Positions 50,206-61,079 of a stretch of 64,000 bases of DNA are shown one piece after another; positions within the stretch are counted from its first letter, which is position 1; the number at the start of each line of letters is the position of its first letter. Below the pieces are notes generated by a model. That model was not told the origin of the DNA. It did no database searches and saw only the letters and a program-made list of their open reading frames with translations. A program made the translations under genes and the position numbers. Origin of the DNA: Diphasiastrum complanatum (taxonomy: Eukaryota > Streptophyta > Lycopodiopsida > Lycopodiales > Lycopodiaceae); assembly GCA_029204225.1 (NCBI GenBank), contig CM055099.1, positions 49,797,105 through 49,861,104 of the forward strand. Direction: 5' to 3'.

Positions 50206-51496
50206 ACATGTGGAATAGCTAAAGGACCAAGATGGGAGCTTAGTACTACGAGGGCTTTAGCGCACTTTGCCCACTATAGGATAAAGTGACGGTTCATATT
50301 TCAGATCTCACATGTCAATCATATGCGAGCTCCTTGAGTTAAGGACTTATTGATCTACACCACCTTATATTAAGTAAACTAGTACCTCAAATGTGACAGT
50401 TTTACCTACATAAATGTGTACTTTGGGTCCTCCTTAATTTGGATATATAAAATGACTCAGGCCATATCATCCATTTAATAAATGAATTAACATAGCAAAA
50501 GTGCATTTCATAAACATTCACTGATTCAATGCGGAGACTTCTCGTGTATTTGATCCATGTGCTAATATCATAATATTTTAGGGCCTACATTAAGTATGGA
50601 ATTCCTGAAGTATAACTGAGAGGAAATCATTTCAAAAAAAACTGAAAATATATGAAAACTCAAATTAATTTTATACTTTTGACCAAAGTCCAACTAGCCG
50701 ATTAAAAAAGGTTGGTTGATTCGAGCTCAGGTGTGTAATGCGTGTATGTGTATGTGCTCAGGTCCTCATTGTTAGCATCTAAACTAAATTGTGTGATATT
50801 TGTTTTATGTGTAGTATGGTGTTGACACGATCCATGTCGCAGAAAGCTGGAATGGAAAGTATAGAATTCGATGAGAAGATGAAAGATGATCCAGTCTAGT
50901 GTGTGGTTGCATGTTGATTTGCTGGGACGGAAACCATAGACTATGAGCTTGGATGGAGGTCATCCATGAAACTTTCTTGGAGGATATTAGCAAGCACGTG
51001 CTTGTAAGAGCTTCGTTCATCCACCCAACAAAGGAGGGTGCAATGCACATACTTGCATCCATGAACAGAATAAATCGGTACGCAATCTAACTACATGTCA
51101 CTACAATGTATGTGCTTTTTGAAAATAATGAAATGTAGATTATGATAAGTATCATACTTGTTAAACTTAAAACAAATGTATTTTGCAGGTAGGGGTGGTT
51201 AAGATAGACCTAAAGGATCAACTATACAGTGTTAGGAGTGCAATACGGAATATTTTGAAAAATGTTTTACTGAAGAAGAGCTGCAAGAAATTGAAAAGAT
51301 TCGGACAGGAGAGGGAAAAAAGGGAATCGCTCTTTGGTATCCACTAACTCGCTACATGCTACCAAGGGTTTTATTTGAGGTACTTGTCTTATTTTAATTG
51401 CATTTCGATTTTTTATAACATTGTGTTTTGATCTGTATTATTTTAATTGCATTTTGATTTGTTATGTCGTGTACTTGTGAAATCATTTATGGGTAG

Positions 51497-52217
51497 AATG
51501 ATATCAATAGAGATTTGGCTGAAGCGCGGGAGAAACATGACGCAATGAAAGATAATTCAAAAAAGGGAAAGAGCTTAAAAGATGTCCAAAGTGGTGTCAT
51601 CATGAAATGGTCCACAAAGATGTCGAAAATGTTGGGAATTGTTAATCCTTCGCTTGGAGAAGTTTGGTTTGAAAGGGTGACAACTACGGATGTGGGGGGC
51701 ACCAGTTTTTCTATGGGCCTCGAAAAACTACATTCGTCGAGGTGTGCAAATGTGGCAAATGAAACACGAAATATGTGGTTGGCTATGGCAATAGGACCGA
51801 TGAGAGGGCAATTTGGTATTCCCGGAGGTGACAAGGACTTTCGCCTGTGGGTGGTGAAAGAGACATGGTTTACACATCTAGTGGTCCAAGCAAAACTTGT
51901 CTTGGCTATGCTACGTGAGCTTGGTATGTAATTAGTGCAAGTTTAACATGCATTTATGTGAAAGCCAATTTGTGTGCTTATCTTTTTTTCTTTTGTTCAA
52001 TTTCACTATGTTATATTTGTATGTCATTTTAAATAGTATGTGCTTCATCAGCTTCGTTCAACTTTGGTGACGATGGCCCGTTGGAGGAGTACATAATGGA
52101 ATATAAGATGAGGTATCGCAAACAATTATTTGCTAGCATGGAGCCAGATATGGATTCCACAAAATTGTCAGCAGAGCAAGTTGACATACAGAATGCAGCA
52201 AAGCGGGTTGTTTGGAG
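51497..52217 (+). CDS. Central exons of the methyltransferase-like gene
   Basis: Exon 51,497-51,923 (142 codons plus one base) and exon 52,037-52,217 join in phase (G|TA). They encode a central region I cannot assign: REKHDAMKDNSKKGKSLKDV, then EVWFERVTTTDVGGTSFSMG, and later LEEYIMEYKMRYRKQLFASM. The reading frames contain no stops and the acceptors and donors are standard, in contrast to the damaged first exon. The exon ends AG|GTACAAC and splices to RYVRQCQKDH in the next exon. Confidence 0.55.
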
Positions 52218-52320
52218 GTACAACATTATTTTGAAAAATACTAATTTCATTTATCAAAATCTTATGGTTTCATTTGTAAATAAATATTTTGATTGGAATT
52301 CCTTCTTTGGATATTTGCAG

Positions 52321-53233
52321 ATATGTGCGACAGTGCCAAAAAGATCACGCATCGGGATCCATGCCTCGTGTGCTCCGCATGTGGAGTCAAGTTTCAAACA
52401 AGCAGCACTCCATATATTCAGAGCGGTATCATCTCTTGAGAGGTGATGGATTGACAGAATGGGAGATTACAAATTGCCCATGGTGGATAGATTTCGAAGA
52501 GGGTCCTTATCCAGAAGAAGAGCATTCCATGTTTGAGAAACACAATAAAGGTGAGTTGCGTGTTCAAGTCACAGATATAATGCTCCCTGAATTTGCGGAG
52601 GTTGAGAGCTCCACACTTGACGTTAGGTTGAAGGCTGCCAAGGCAAGAGTTATAGAGAGACAAAGTGTCCCTACTCTTAGAGCTACGCAGAGAGATGCCA
52701 AAGAAAAAACAGTCGCACAACCAATTGGCCTGGAAAATGTGTGGGTGGCCAAGAAGATAAAGCGAGAAGAATTTACATACAAGGCACCAGACCTCAACAA
52801 GAATGCTACTAATTCTCATATTGCATATGTACATGGAGATGTATTCACATTGCACAAGGTTTTATGCAAAAAAAAGTTAACCCCAAAGATGTTGTCTATT
52901 ATTGAGCACTTGAAAGAAATTTGTGTGGGGTTGGGTGAAAGACATAGAAGAGGAAAGCTTGTCATGTATGGTGCTAATTTGATTTTTCTGGACTTTCTCA
53001 CAAGCTTCATACCTGATGGATTGCAAGATGTTCAACCATGGAACATGATGTCCGAGGAGCTATTTGATTCTACAATGCGTCTAGTCGATGCACTTTTGTA
53101 TGATGATGATTGGGTTATGTGCATTTTAGCACCCAATCATTCGACGAACATTCGCAAGACTGCCTTGCAAATGTACAAGAGGGTGTGCTTGAGAGGGATT
53201 GAGCCTTTTGGAGTAAGTTCAGATGGTGATGAG
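52321..53233 (+). CDS. Exon with motif IV-like region of a DNA methylase
   Basis: A 304-codon open exon with a highly charged linker, then, from about 52,960, GANLIFLDFLTSFIPD and, after WN, MSEELFDSTMRLVDALLYDD followed by DWVMCILAPNH. Beta-class methylases have at this place a strand ending in (D/N/S)PP(Y/W), then a helix and a W-hydrophobic strand. Spacing and hydrophobicity fit, but the catalytic PPY is replaced by FLT after D. Either the enzyme is inactive or this is a diverged non-catalytic relative. The donor is GAG|GTGAGT at 53,234. Confidence 0.6.
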
Positions 53234-53379
53234 GTGAGTTGTTAGAATTTCTATGTGCATGATATTCACTATACGCGTTTGTTTTTCAAGTCTATACTTT
53301 TGAGCAATTTTCAATTTCTAATTACAATTAATTGTTTTTGTTGCATCACAACTTTCTTGATGTCTACATTTTGTCCAGA

Positions 53380-53706
53380 GTGGGAATTGCAAGCAAGCCT
53401 CCTATCAGAGAATGTGATAGCATCGACACATCGTTGTTTAGGAGTTGCAGTGACGTATGGTCCCACTATTTATCTGCCACAGAGAGACTTACTAATAGCA
53501 AGACAACAATGCCTTATAGAGCAGGGGTGGAGAAGAGCCCCAATTTTATGCAGTTTGCAATTGAGTATCTTTGTAAGAGTCACAGGGCCGTATTTGACCC
53601 ATTCACGGGTTGTGGAGCCACTGTTCATGGGTGCAGGGCTTCCAGTCGGCATGCGGTGGTAAAGGCATGGACGAGGAACTATCAAGACATGTTGAGAGCA
53701 AAGATA
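53380..53706 (+). CDS. Exon with methylase motif I (FDPFTGCGAT)
   Basis: The plausible frame runs without a stop from about 53,380 to the donor ATA|GTATAT at 53,707. It encodes KSPNFMQFAIEYLCKSHRAV, then FDPFTGCGATVHGC and later AWTRNYQDMLRAKI. Beta-class methylases end with ...R.I......V.DPF.GSGTT..A......G.E....Y...A..RI, the SAM-binding motif I and following helix, so the match is good. The acceptor that would feed this frame is unclear: the AG at 53,378 leads into other frames. A one-base indel or a missed mini-exon would explain it. An alternative frame (53,255-53,662) has no such motif. Confidence 0.6.
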
Positions 53707-53831
53707 GTATATTCTATGTGAATTTTACATTCCATCTTTTGTATATCATGATTTTTTTTTCACATTTAATTGCTTTGCATAATTTGTGAGAAAAATCCAA
53801 TTAGTAATCATTATGGTGTCTTGAATCAGAG

Positions 53832-53936
53832 ATACTACTTCAGCCAGATACACACACCAGCACAACAGTAGACCTTGATGATGATGATGAAGTTGTCCCG
53901 TTTGATCCAGTAGACTTGGACGACTTCATGCCATAG
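53832..53936 (+). CDS. Terminal exon, acidic tail
   Basis: It follows the acceptor aatcagag and continues the motif I exon in phase (phase 0). It encodes ILLQPDTHTSTTVDLDDDDE and then VVPFDPVDLDDFMP, ending TAG 53,934-53,936. The shared phase across a GT-AG intron of 125 bp is the evidence that it belongs to the gene. Confidence 0.5.
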   Translation: MLLQPDTHTSTTVDLDDDDEVVPFDPVDLDDFMP

Positions 53937-56900
53937 TACATTTATGTCATATTTAGCATTGCATTTTATTCTTGATGATCACCTTTTCAAATGAATTTAC
54001 TTCATGCTCACTTCCAATAAAGTGAGTTGCCTGTGTATGCAGAGCAAGCTGCACAAAATATGCTTATTGTTCGTGATGTTGCGAACAAACAAAAAAATCG
54101 ACACCAAACTTGCAAAAATATTTACATCGATGATGAGTGCATGGAAGATTGACTAGTTCACACAGATTTTATATGTGTATTGAGAGCGTTTCAAGTAGTT
54201 GTGTAAGTTTGGAATACACTTAGTTAAATATCTGATTTCTCGATTAATGATATTATCATGGCGTATGAGCTTTGTTCTAAAAAAAACTTCTTGTGGACAT
54301 TAGTAGATATGAGAGAAGGGCTCTTATATTTTGGGTTGAATCTCTTGTTTTCATCTCATGGAAGTTATATCTCTTCTTGGTAGTGCATTCCTTAAATTTA
54401 TATAAAAAATGAAGTGTTGTAGCAGTCTAAACTTTGTGCAATCCAATTAACATCTTTGTGCAAGAAACTATTCAGGATTTATGATGAAATTAAAAGTTTT
54501 GTTAAAAAGTGTACTCGATGTTCACGATTGAAAAGTGTACTCAATGCTCACGATTGAATTGAGCAAGTATAGAAACAAAAGCAAAAATCATGATGTATGG
54601 CAAAGCCTTGATTGGAAAAAAGGTGAGTGTGGTAATCTAAAAAGTTACTTGAGATAACTCGACTGACATGTTATTTTGTTGGACTTCAAGAATCGAGAAA
54701 TATCGTCTTTCTTATGCATCTGCATGATTATGTATCAGATCATTTTTTTCATTGTAGTTAGTTGACGTGTTTATTTTTGCCACCTACATGACATTTTCCT
54801 TTCCTTTTGTTTTCTTTTATTGATTGTTTATATCTATTTATGCCATGATAATTCACTAGGCAACATGGCCAATCATTATTCATAATGCAGATTTAGTACG
54901 CATATGAAGTTTCTTAAATGACTTTATAGCAACCAGATTTCAGAACTATTGGTGAAACTGGGCAGCTCGATTTATTCATCAAAAATTCAAGAGAATATTG
55001 AGTTTAGTAAGCAGCTCACTTATGGCAATTTGGTTATTGATTCTCATGTGTAGAAGCTTCAAATGCTCAAACAATATTTTCGATCATTGTTTAGCAAACT
55101 AAGATGTCTCCTATCAACTGAAATGATCGCTGCACATACACATTCATAGTCCCACTTATGTAAAGACGATTCAACCCAAGCATCGTAAGGAGATTGTTTT
55201 CTCTTTCAGGAAAATCTAGAACCAACCTCCTTGGTTTGATGAGGATATTGCCCACTTGCCAAACCCTCTTCATGCAGATCCAATCAACTTCGTATCAGGA
55301 ATTCACGCTTGCTATAGTTTGGTTATTCGAATGCACAGTGAAGGAGAATGTGACAACTAAAATATGTAGTAGAGCCCCAAATAGATCTTGGACAACATGT
55401 AATGCATAGAGCAAATGAATCATCGTTTTGCAGACTCGAGCTACAAGAAAAAAGTTATTATGCCAAATCCAAGCTTAATTTATAAGGTTTCTATTCACAT
55501 TTTTCATCTTTTACAACCAGATTGTGTTTCAACATATTATTTCTCGTTCTCATGAATTTCTGCAGCTATGAAAAAAGGGTTTAGTCACTCCAGTTTGATA
55601 GTTGGAATTAAAATTATTGTTCTGACTCGTCCTTGAATGTGATGATTGTCATGATCACCTTTCTTCGGTCAAATAAACTCACTAAGCTCGCATTTTATTT
55701 ACTAGCAAAATGTCCAGCTCGGGCCAGAGCACCACTTGGATGCTTTGCATGCAGTACCGCCATAGGTTTTGTAACAAGAATAAACACCAGAGAATAACAT
55801 AGAATTCTCAACCATCGGTTTCAGATTCTAAGTGAGAGTAAAAGAACTCGAAGTCATTAACCACTAATTCAGTGATAAGATCAAGCATGGCCTAGATAAG
55901 GTCTCAACTTAGTCAATTCATCATATTTCACAAGGCCAAACGATTGCTCTGACAATGCTTACAATGTACTATCTTGTCCCTCAACAGCCAAGATAAACTT
56001 GTTACTCTTGAGTTCTGAGAAAAGAGACTCTAAACCACTGCATAGTTCAATTACCAGTGATTAATGTTATTTACAAATCCGCACATAGTGCAGAATCCAT
56101 TATCAGACAAAATCACCATGAAAATAATAGGAAAAATCATAGAGCAGCAAGATGGTGTGCTTCATTCACAAGGAAATCAGAGGTACAACAGAGTCTGTCA
56201 CACTCTGCCTCTAATTCCTGAAGAACAGATTAGACTCTCTAAAAGAGAGGGAGGCCAAATCAAATGACAAAGGATCCACTGCATTGGTTCAACCAAGACA
56301 CAGAAATTGCTCTTCTGTACTTCTCTTATAGAAAGACAGGATTACATCAAAATATAGAGTTTATTAAACCACAAGGACTAAACATCTCTGCTCCTACTTT
56401 CTACAAAACAAAGAAATGAATAATATGAAGATGCAGAGGCTTGGCACATATAGCCAGAGAGAAAACTCGTATAGAAGCTAAAAGGCCTAGTAAAGGAACA
56501 AGCCAATGAAACTTTGACATGTGGAAGAAGGCTCTCAGAAGCCAATGGTATGTTGCCACAAGAAAAGCGCGATGGTAAGCAAGAGACAGTCCAAAAAGAA
56601 CCCGTTGGCGACTGTAAAACGTCCAAAAACAGCCATATGAGCAAAGAAGAGGGTGGCCGATGATGCGTTGAAGGCTACCCAACTGCCTGTGAACTGCAGA
56701 AGATGTCCATAAACTGCTTGGAGGTAATGCGAGGGTGGTTTGCAACCTGTGGAAAAAACATTCCCCTGAAGCCATGAAGAAAGTCATTGCCCACAATAAA
56801 CAATCATTATGTATGCTTGTAGACAGCCGCTTGGAATGCCCTGGAAGGTCTCCAAGAAGTCTGCAAACTGCCTTTAAATCTGCAAAACGAGCATACACAG

Positions 56901-57299
56901 CCGCTTGAAAAATATGTGCAAAAATGCCCTGCTCCAGAGCACTCGAATACTGGTTGTAATCTGCCTCTGGTGATGCGTTGGACTGGCTCGTGGCACACAA
57001 CCGCTAACAAGAATGATGGCTGCCCTCAGAAATGCATACGGTTGTAGTAAATGCGATGGTGGGTTGGCTCTGGAAACTGCCGCCGCGACGTCGCGACCTG
57101 TTCAACTAATGCCCCTTTCAAATCTGATAATGCCTCGACAAGTCCGACTATTGCTCTTGATAAGGTCTGACAGGTTCTTTTAGAACTGAGTTTCTGTATA
57201 ATTTGAAAAGTCTATGATTGCATACGATCAATACAGGAGAACAGATTGCAATTTCAGAGCCTACACATAGATATTGCTATCCTTTTCCATAACCCGTCC
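53937..57299. other. AT-rich region without a supported gene
   Basis: No domain, LTR end or tandem array is evident from 53.9 to 56.3 kb. From 56.4 to 57.0 kb a 199-codon minus-strand frame exists, but its composition (many H, C, F, L) and overlap with other frames do not look like a conserved protein. Words such as ctgcaaactgcc and gccgcttg recur irregularly there. Confidence 0.4.
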
Positions 57300-57414
57300 T
57301 GCTGCTCCTGGTTTATTAAGGATTAATTTGGGTTTGGCTCTGAAAGCAAAGCGCTGGTGCTGCTCCTGGTTTATTAAGGATTAATTTGGGTTTTGCTCTG
57401 AAAGCAAAGCGCTG
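57300..57414. repeat. 58-bp tandem duplication
   Basis: Two near-identical copies (57,300-57,357 and 57,358-57,414) share ctcctggtttattaagg and gctctgaaagcaaagcgctgg, differing by one base (tttggct versus ttttgct) and at the edges. They form the C-terminal codons of the minus-strand ORF at 57,316-57,690. Confidence 0.9.
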
Positions 57415-57690
57415 GTTCTGTGCAAAAGCGAAGGCCGGGGGTTGAATGTTATATATAGTTTCAACATATTTCATCTTAGGATTACAGATTCCTGCAGCAG
57501 TCGCAACAAAGTATGCATATCTTTCAGTGCATGCAGCTCCTAGGTGATGATTTGAGGCAATAGGCCTCCCAGAATCTCCAACTCCTCTACAGAAATCAGC
57601 ACAGTTTCCTGCCAGACCCTTGTTTGTCTGATCTACTATCAGTTTAGGGCAAAGGAGCAACAGGCAAAGGAGCAACAGTGGAACTTTCAA
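57316..57690 (-). CDS. Putative small secreted protein, 124 codons
   Basis: The ORF starts MKVPLLLLCLLLLCPKLIV, a convincing signal peptide with a short positive start and a leucine core. A segment with spaced cysteines (CADFCRG, then GAACTERY, then GICNP) follows and could form two disulphides in the secretory pathway. The last 35 residues come from the 58-bp duplication and may be non-conserved read-on, so the true C-terminus could differ or be spliced. I do not recognise the family. It is head-to-head with, and close to, the LINE at 57.9 kb, so it could instead be chance coding in the element's 5' region. Confidence 0.35.
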   Translation of the reverse strand: MKVPLLLLCLLLLCPKLIVDQTNKGLAGNCADFCRGVGDSGRPIASNHHLGAACTERYAYFVATAAGICNPKMKYVETIYNIQPPAFAFAQNQRFAFRAKPKLILNKPGAAPALCFQSQTQINP

Positions 57691-57901
57691 AACTTTTCCT
57701 ATTATTGGTCTTTCAGAGTTTTGGTGGGTGCTTTTGTTTGGGCAAGTTCTCCAGAATCTATTGCAAAAGGTTTACAACGGCCAACGGCTCCATCGAGGTT
57801 AACGGCATTCCGTGTGAAGAAAAATCAAAAAAATATAAAAAAGATCTCGGTTCAGTTGGTGAGGTGGTCCATCATAGGGTTCCCTTTATACAGTTGTTCT
57901 C

Positions 57902-60900
57902 ATGGCTTCGGACATCTCCCTGCTTCGTCCCCTGCTTCGTCCTCTCAGTCTCAAACGACCTGCTTCAACTGTATCTCCCCCTCCTGACTCCCCTCCTCGT
58001 TCGCGTCAGACTATGTTGGGTTCCTCGCTTGTCACGACACCCTTTGTTCCTCCTTCGCCCACCTCTTCCCATGGCATTGTTGCCCCCTTGCTTGGTTGTG
58101 AACCTCCTTTGACCCTTGTTGCATTGCCTTCTCAACCCCCTAAACGGGTTCCTTGCCTTGCTTGTGGTCGTTTCTTCTCTCCTAGAGGAGGTCTTGCCTG
58201 TCACCAGCGTTCTTGTCCTGCGCTGCTTCAGTCGTCTCAAGATCGCTCTCCTCTTTCTGCACCCCATTCGCCCTCTGCTTCAGCTTGGTCTTGGATTTCT
58301 TCCCTTGACGTCCTCGGAGCTTTTCACTTGGGCTTCCCTCGTCCAAGGCTCTACTTTCATATTCCCCTCGCTCTCCATCATGAAACTCAAGTTGCTATGC
58401 GCCTTCCTTTGATCGCTTGGCTATTGACCCCTTTGACATTGCGGCTTGGCATCTGTTTCTTCTTTTTCCCCTTTGGTGTCTAGTCTTTCCTCCGAGGGGT
58501 GGGGATGCTGGTCATAGAGAAACTCATGCTCGCCTTCGTCGCTTTCTATCGGGAGACTGGGAAATGCTTCATGATGAACACTTTGCATGTTGTCAGGCAC
58601 TTGTTGCTCGCAACTCACATGACTCTCAACTTCAAGGCGCCCCACCTCTCCACCGTCGCCTTCGTCGCACCCTACATCTTGGGCAAGTTGGTGAGTATTC
58701 TCGTGCAGCTCAAGCTTTAGCTCCTCTCACACCTGCTCCCTCTTCTGCTGATACTGTTGTTGCTCTCCAAGCTCTGGATCCTGCTTCTAAAGGCATTCTT
58801 CCCTTGTTTGTGGAGGACTTTGTGTCTGATGTTGACTTGGTGCTTGATCGTGATTCTTTCTCTCGTGCCTTCCATCGTAGTCCTCGTCTTGTTGTTGGTG
58901 GTCCCTCCGGTTTGGTCTATGAATATCTTCGTGATTGCTTTCCACCTAAGGACTCTGCTAGTGGCTTTGTTCAACTCTTTTAGGTCTGCTCTTTGATCGC
59001 TTCTGGTCACATTCCTTCTTCTGTCGCACGTCTTTTGTCTGTGTCTCGTTTGATCGCCATGTCTAAAGCCTCGGGTGGCGTCTGTCTCATCGCTATTGGC
59101 AAAGTCCTCCTCCGTCTTGTTAGTCACATTCTCTGTTTTTGTTTTCAACAGATTTTTGTCTCTTTTCTATCCCCTCATCAGTTTGGCATCTCTACTCTTG
59201 GCGGCTGTGAAGCTGTCATTCATGGTTTGCGTGCCACCCTTGATCTCCATCCTGACTGGGTTGTTCTCCAAGTGGATGTTTCCAATGCTTTTAACTCTGT
59301 TTCTAGAGTTGCGATCTTTCAGGAGCTGCGCATGGCTGGTGGTGAGTTGGCTCAACTTATCCCATTTGTGCGGTTGTTCTATGCTACTGAGACTCCTCTC
59401 TGTTTTAGTCACCATGTGCGCTCTGGGGATCTTTCTACTATCTAGTCTGCAGCTGGTACTCGTTAAGGTGATCCTTTGGCTAGTCCTCTTTTCACTTTGG
59501 CTCACTTCCGTGCACTTCGAGCTTCTTTAGAGGCCTTTCCCTCCTACTTATTTCCTTCGGTTGCTGATGACACTCATATTGTTGGTCTTGCTCCTACGGT
59601 ACTCCTCGCTTTATCATTTCTCTGAGCAACTGGCTTCTCTTGCTTTGTCTATTCAACCTCGCAAGTGTTCAGTGTGGTCTCCAGCAGGTCTTCCCTCGGA
59701 CTTTGTTCCTCTTCAAGGTTTCCTTGCTCCTTCGGATGGCATTCGCATTCTAGGTGTCCCTTTTGGGTCTGCTTCCTTCAACTCTGCTTTTCTTGGTGAG
59801 GCTCTCCAGGAGGATGTTGCTCATTCAAATCTACCTCCCCAGTTGGGCGACACTCAGGTCACGTTTGGCATCTTGACGTCTCGCTTTATCCAGCGTCCTT
59901 CTTATCTGCTGCGGACTTCTCCCCCCTACTCCGGACTTTTTGCATCTCCTCTCTTCCTTTGACAGCTCTCTTATGGATGTTTTTGGCCGCCTTTTGGGCC
60001 CAGGTTCTTTGGATGGTGTGGAGACCCTTTCAGCTCGGAACTAGGCTCAGTTACCCATTTCTTGTGGAGGTGTGGGTCTTCTCTCTATGGTTTCTTCTAC
60101 ACCTGTAGCTTTTCTTGGGAGCTGGGCTCTTGTCGCCCTTGCTTTGTCTTCTCGGTTCATTTCTGGCTTTCGCCCTCTCTTGGCAGATTGCATTGCTCAT
60201 GTGGATAGCGGTTCTCTCCCTTTCCAGCACCTCCTCATCGCTGCGCAAGAGCTCCTCCCCCTCTCTGCCCAAGCTTGTCTTCCTCCTTTTGAACAACTCC
60301 GCACTTTCAGCTCAGATCACCTGCAAGAGACCCTCTTGGAGCGCGTGCACAAGCATACCCTTTCCAGCATGCTCTTTGAGGCTCCTTCGGCATTGCATCA
60401 AGCTCAACTTCTTTCTTGTGCGGGTCCTGGTGCCGGGGCTTGGCTATCAGCTCGGCCTGTTATTCCTTCCTTCCGGTTGTCTTCGACCATCTTCACCACT
60501 GCTCTTCGTCTTCACTTGGGGCTTCCTCATCCTTCGATCTTGGGTCTCTCCAGGTGTGTTTGTGGTCACCCTATTAATGCTCTTGCTATCCACCTCCTCC
60601 GCTGTCCTTCTAGGAGTGAGCGCACAGCTACGCATGATGTTGTCAAAGATGCAGCGGCCGCTATAGCCAGAGATGGAGGATTCCATGTCCTCAGAGAGCA
60701 ATCTCATGTACTTCCTTCTTCCACATCCCACTCTTCCTGCAGGCGTGTTGACATTGTCCTCTCTCGGGATGGGCTTCGTAGTTTGGCAGATGTTGTTGTT
60801 GCTGATCCCACGTGTTGTGACCTATTGCCTCGCTTTGCCTTCACACCAGGGGAAGCGGCAGGCGTGGCAACACAAGAGAAAGAAAAAAACTACTCCGACA

Positions 60901-61079
60901 GGCACCCCACTGATGCTTTCCTTCCCTTGGCTATTGAGACTTACGGCACTTTGCATCGACGCTTTGAGGATTTTCTTCGCATATGTTCTCATCAGGCGGC
61001 AGAGCGTCAAGGTATTCCTGGTTCCATTCTCGTGGCTTCTTTCAAACATTGTGTTTCCATTGCCCTGCAACGTGCTTAG
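57902..61079 (+). pseudogene. Non-LTR retrotransposon with zinc finger, RT and restriction-like endonuclease
   Basis: Coding pieces line up in element order across frameshifts. The N-terminus (MASDISLLRP) leads to a C2HC finger, CLACGRFFSPRGGLACHQRSC less its last residue, with ligands C85, C88, H101 and C105. At about 58,900, GPSGLVYEYLRDCF precedes the RT. The RT has KASGGVCLIAIGK, the catalytic VDVSNAFNSVSR (about 59,272), GDPLASPLF, VADDTHIVG (about 59,560) and ILGVPFGS. The C-terminal frame (60,072-61,079) has a C-x-C..H..C cluster (CVCGHPINALAIHLLRC), RRVDIVLSRDGLRSLADVVV as a PD-(D/E)XK nuclease core, and PLAIETYGTLHRRFEDFL. This layout is that of R2/NeSL-type elements, which cut target DNA with a restriction-like endonuclease. 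In-frame stops (58,981, 59,443, 59,464) and at least three frameshifts show the copy is dead. Confidence 0.85.
60072..61079 (+). pseudogene. Restriction-like endonuclease domain of the LINE
   Basis: This is the longest intact part of the element (335 codons, ending CVSIALQRA then TAG). The zinc-binding cluster and the VDIVL...LADVVVADPT strand pair are the parts expected to position and cut the target site. Its frame is open from about 59,952, so the stretch SSFDSSLMDVFGRLLGPGSL before the first Met also belongs to it. Confidence 0.75.

Larger units (their letters stand above)
50815..53936 (+). pseudogene. ParB-like plus beta-class amino-methyltransferase-like gene, decayed
   Basis: A multi-exon gene with short introns (about 100-150 bp). 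Exons inferred: about 50,815-51,077, 51,189-51,379, 51,497-51,923, 52,037-52,217, 52,321-53,233, about 53,380-53,706 and 53,832-53,936. From the third exon to the fifth all junctions are GT-AG and in phase, and the second joins the third in phase. The first exon carries VCGCMLICWDGNHRL followed by AWMEVI, like the GxxR box of ParB/sulfiredoxin domains, but has three TGA stops. The second has a frame break near 51,228. The fifth and sixth resemble the motif IV and motif I regions of N4-cytosine/N6-adenine methylases in the beta-class order. The junction 53,233 to 53,380 does not keep phase. The product ends in an acidic tail. The role is unknown; ParB-methylase fusions occur in phages and bacteria. 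Decay suggests a former mobile or transferred gene. Confidence 0.6.

Noticed and set aside
50805-51062. 85-codon minus-strand frame over the ParB-like exon
   Set aside because: It is the antisense of the DGNHRL-containing frame, which has the recognisable motif and splice sites.
53255-53662. 135-codon plus frame overlapping the motif I exon
   Set aside because: It can be reached in phase from the previous exon by an AG at 53,380, but it lacks any methylase motif and ends before the acidic terminal exon; the motif I frame joins that exon in phase.
56401-57000. 199-codon minus-strand frame
   Set aside because: Composition is poor for a protein, no motif is visible, and the DNA contains irregular repeated words; I left it unannotated as a gene.
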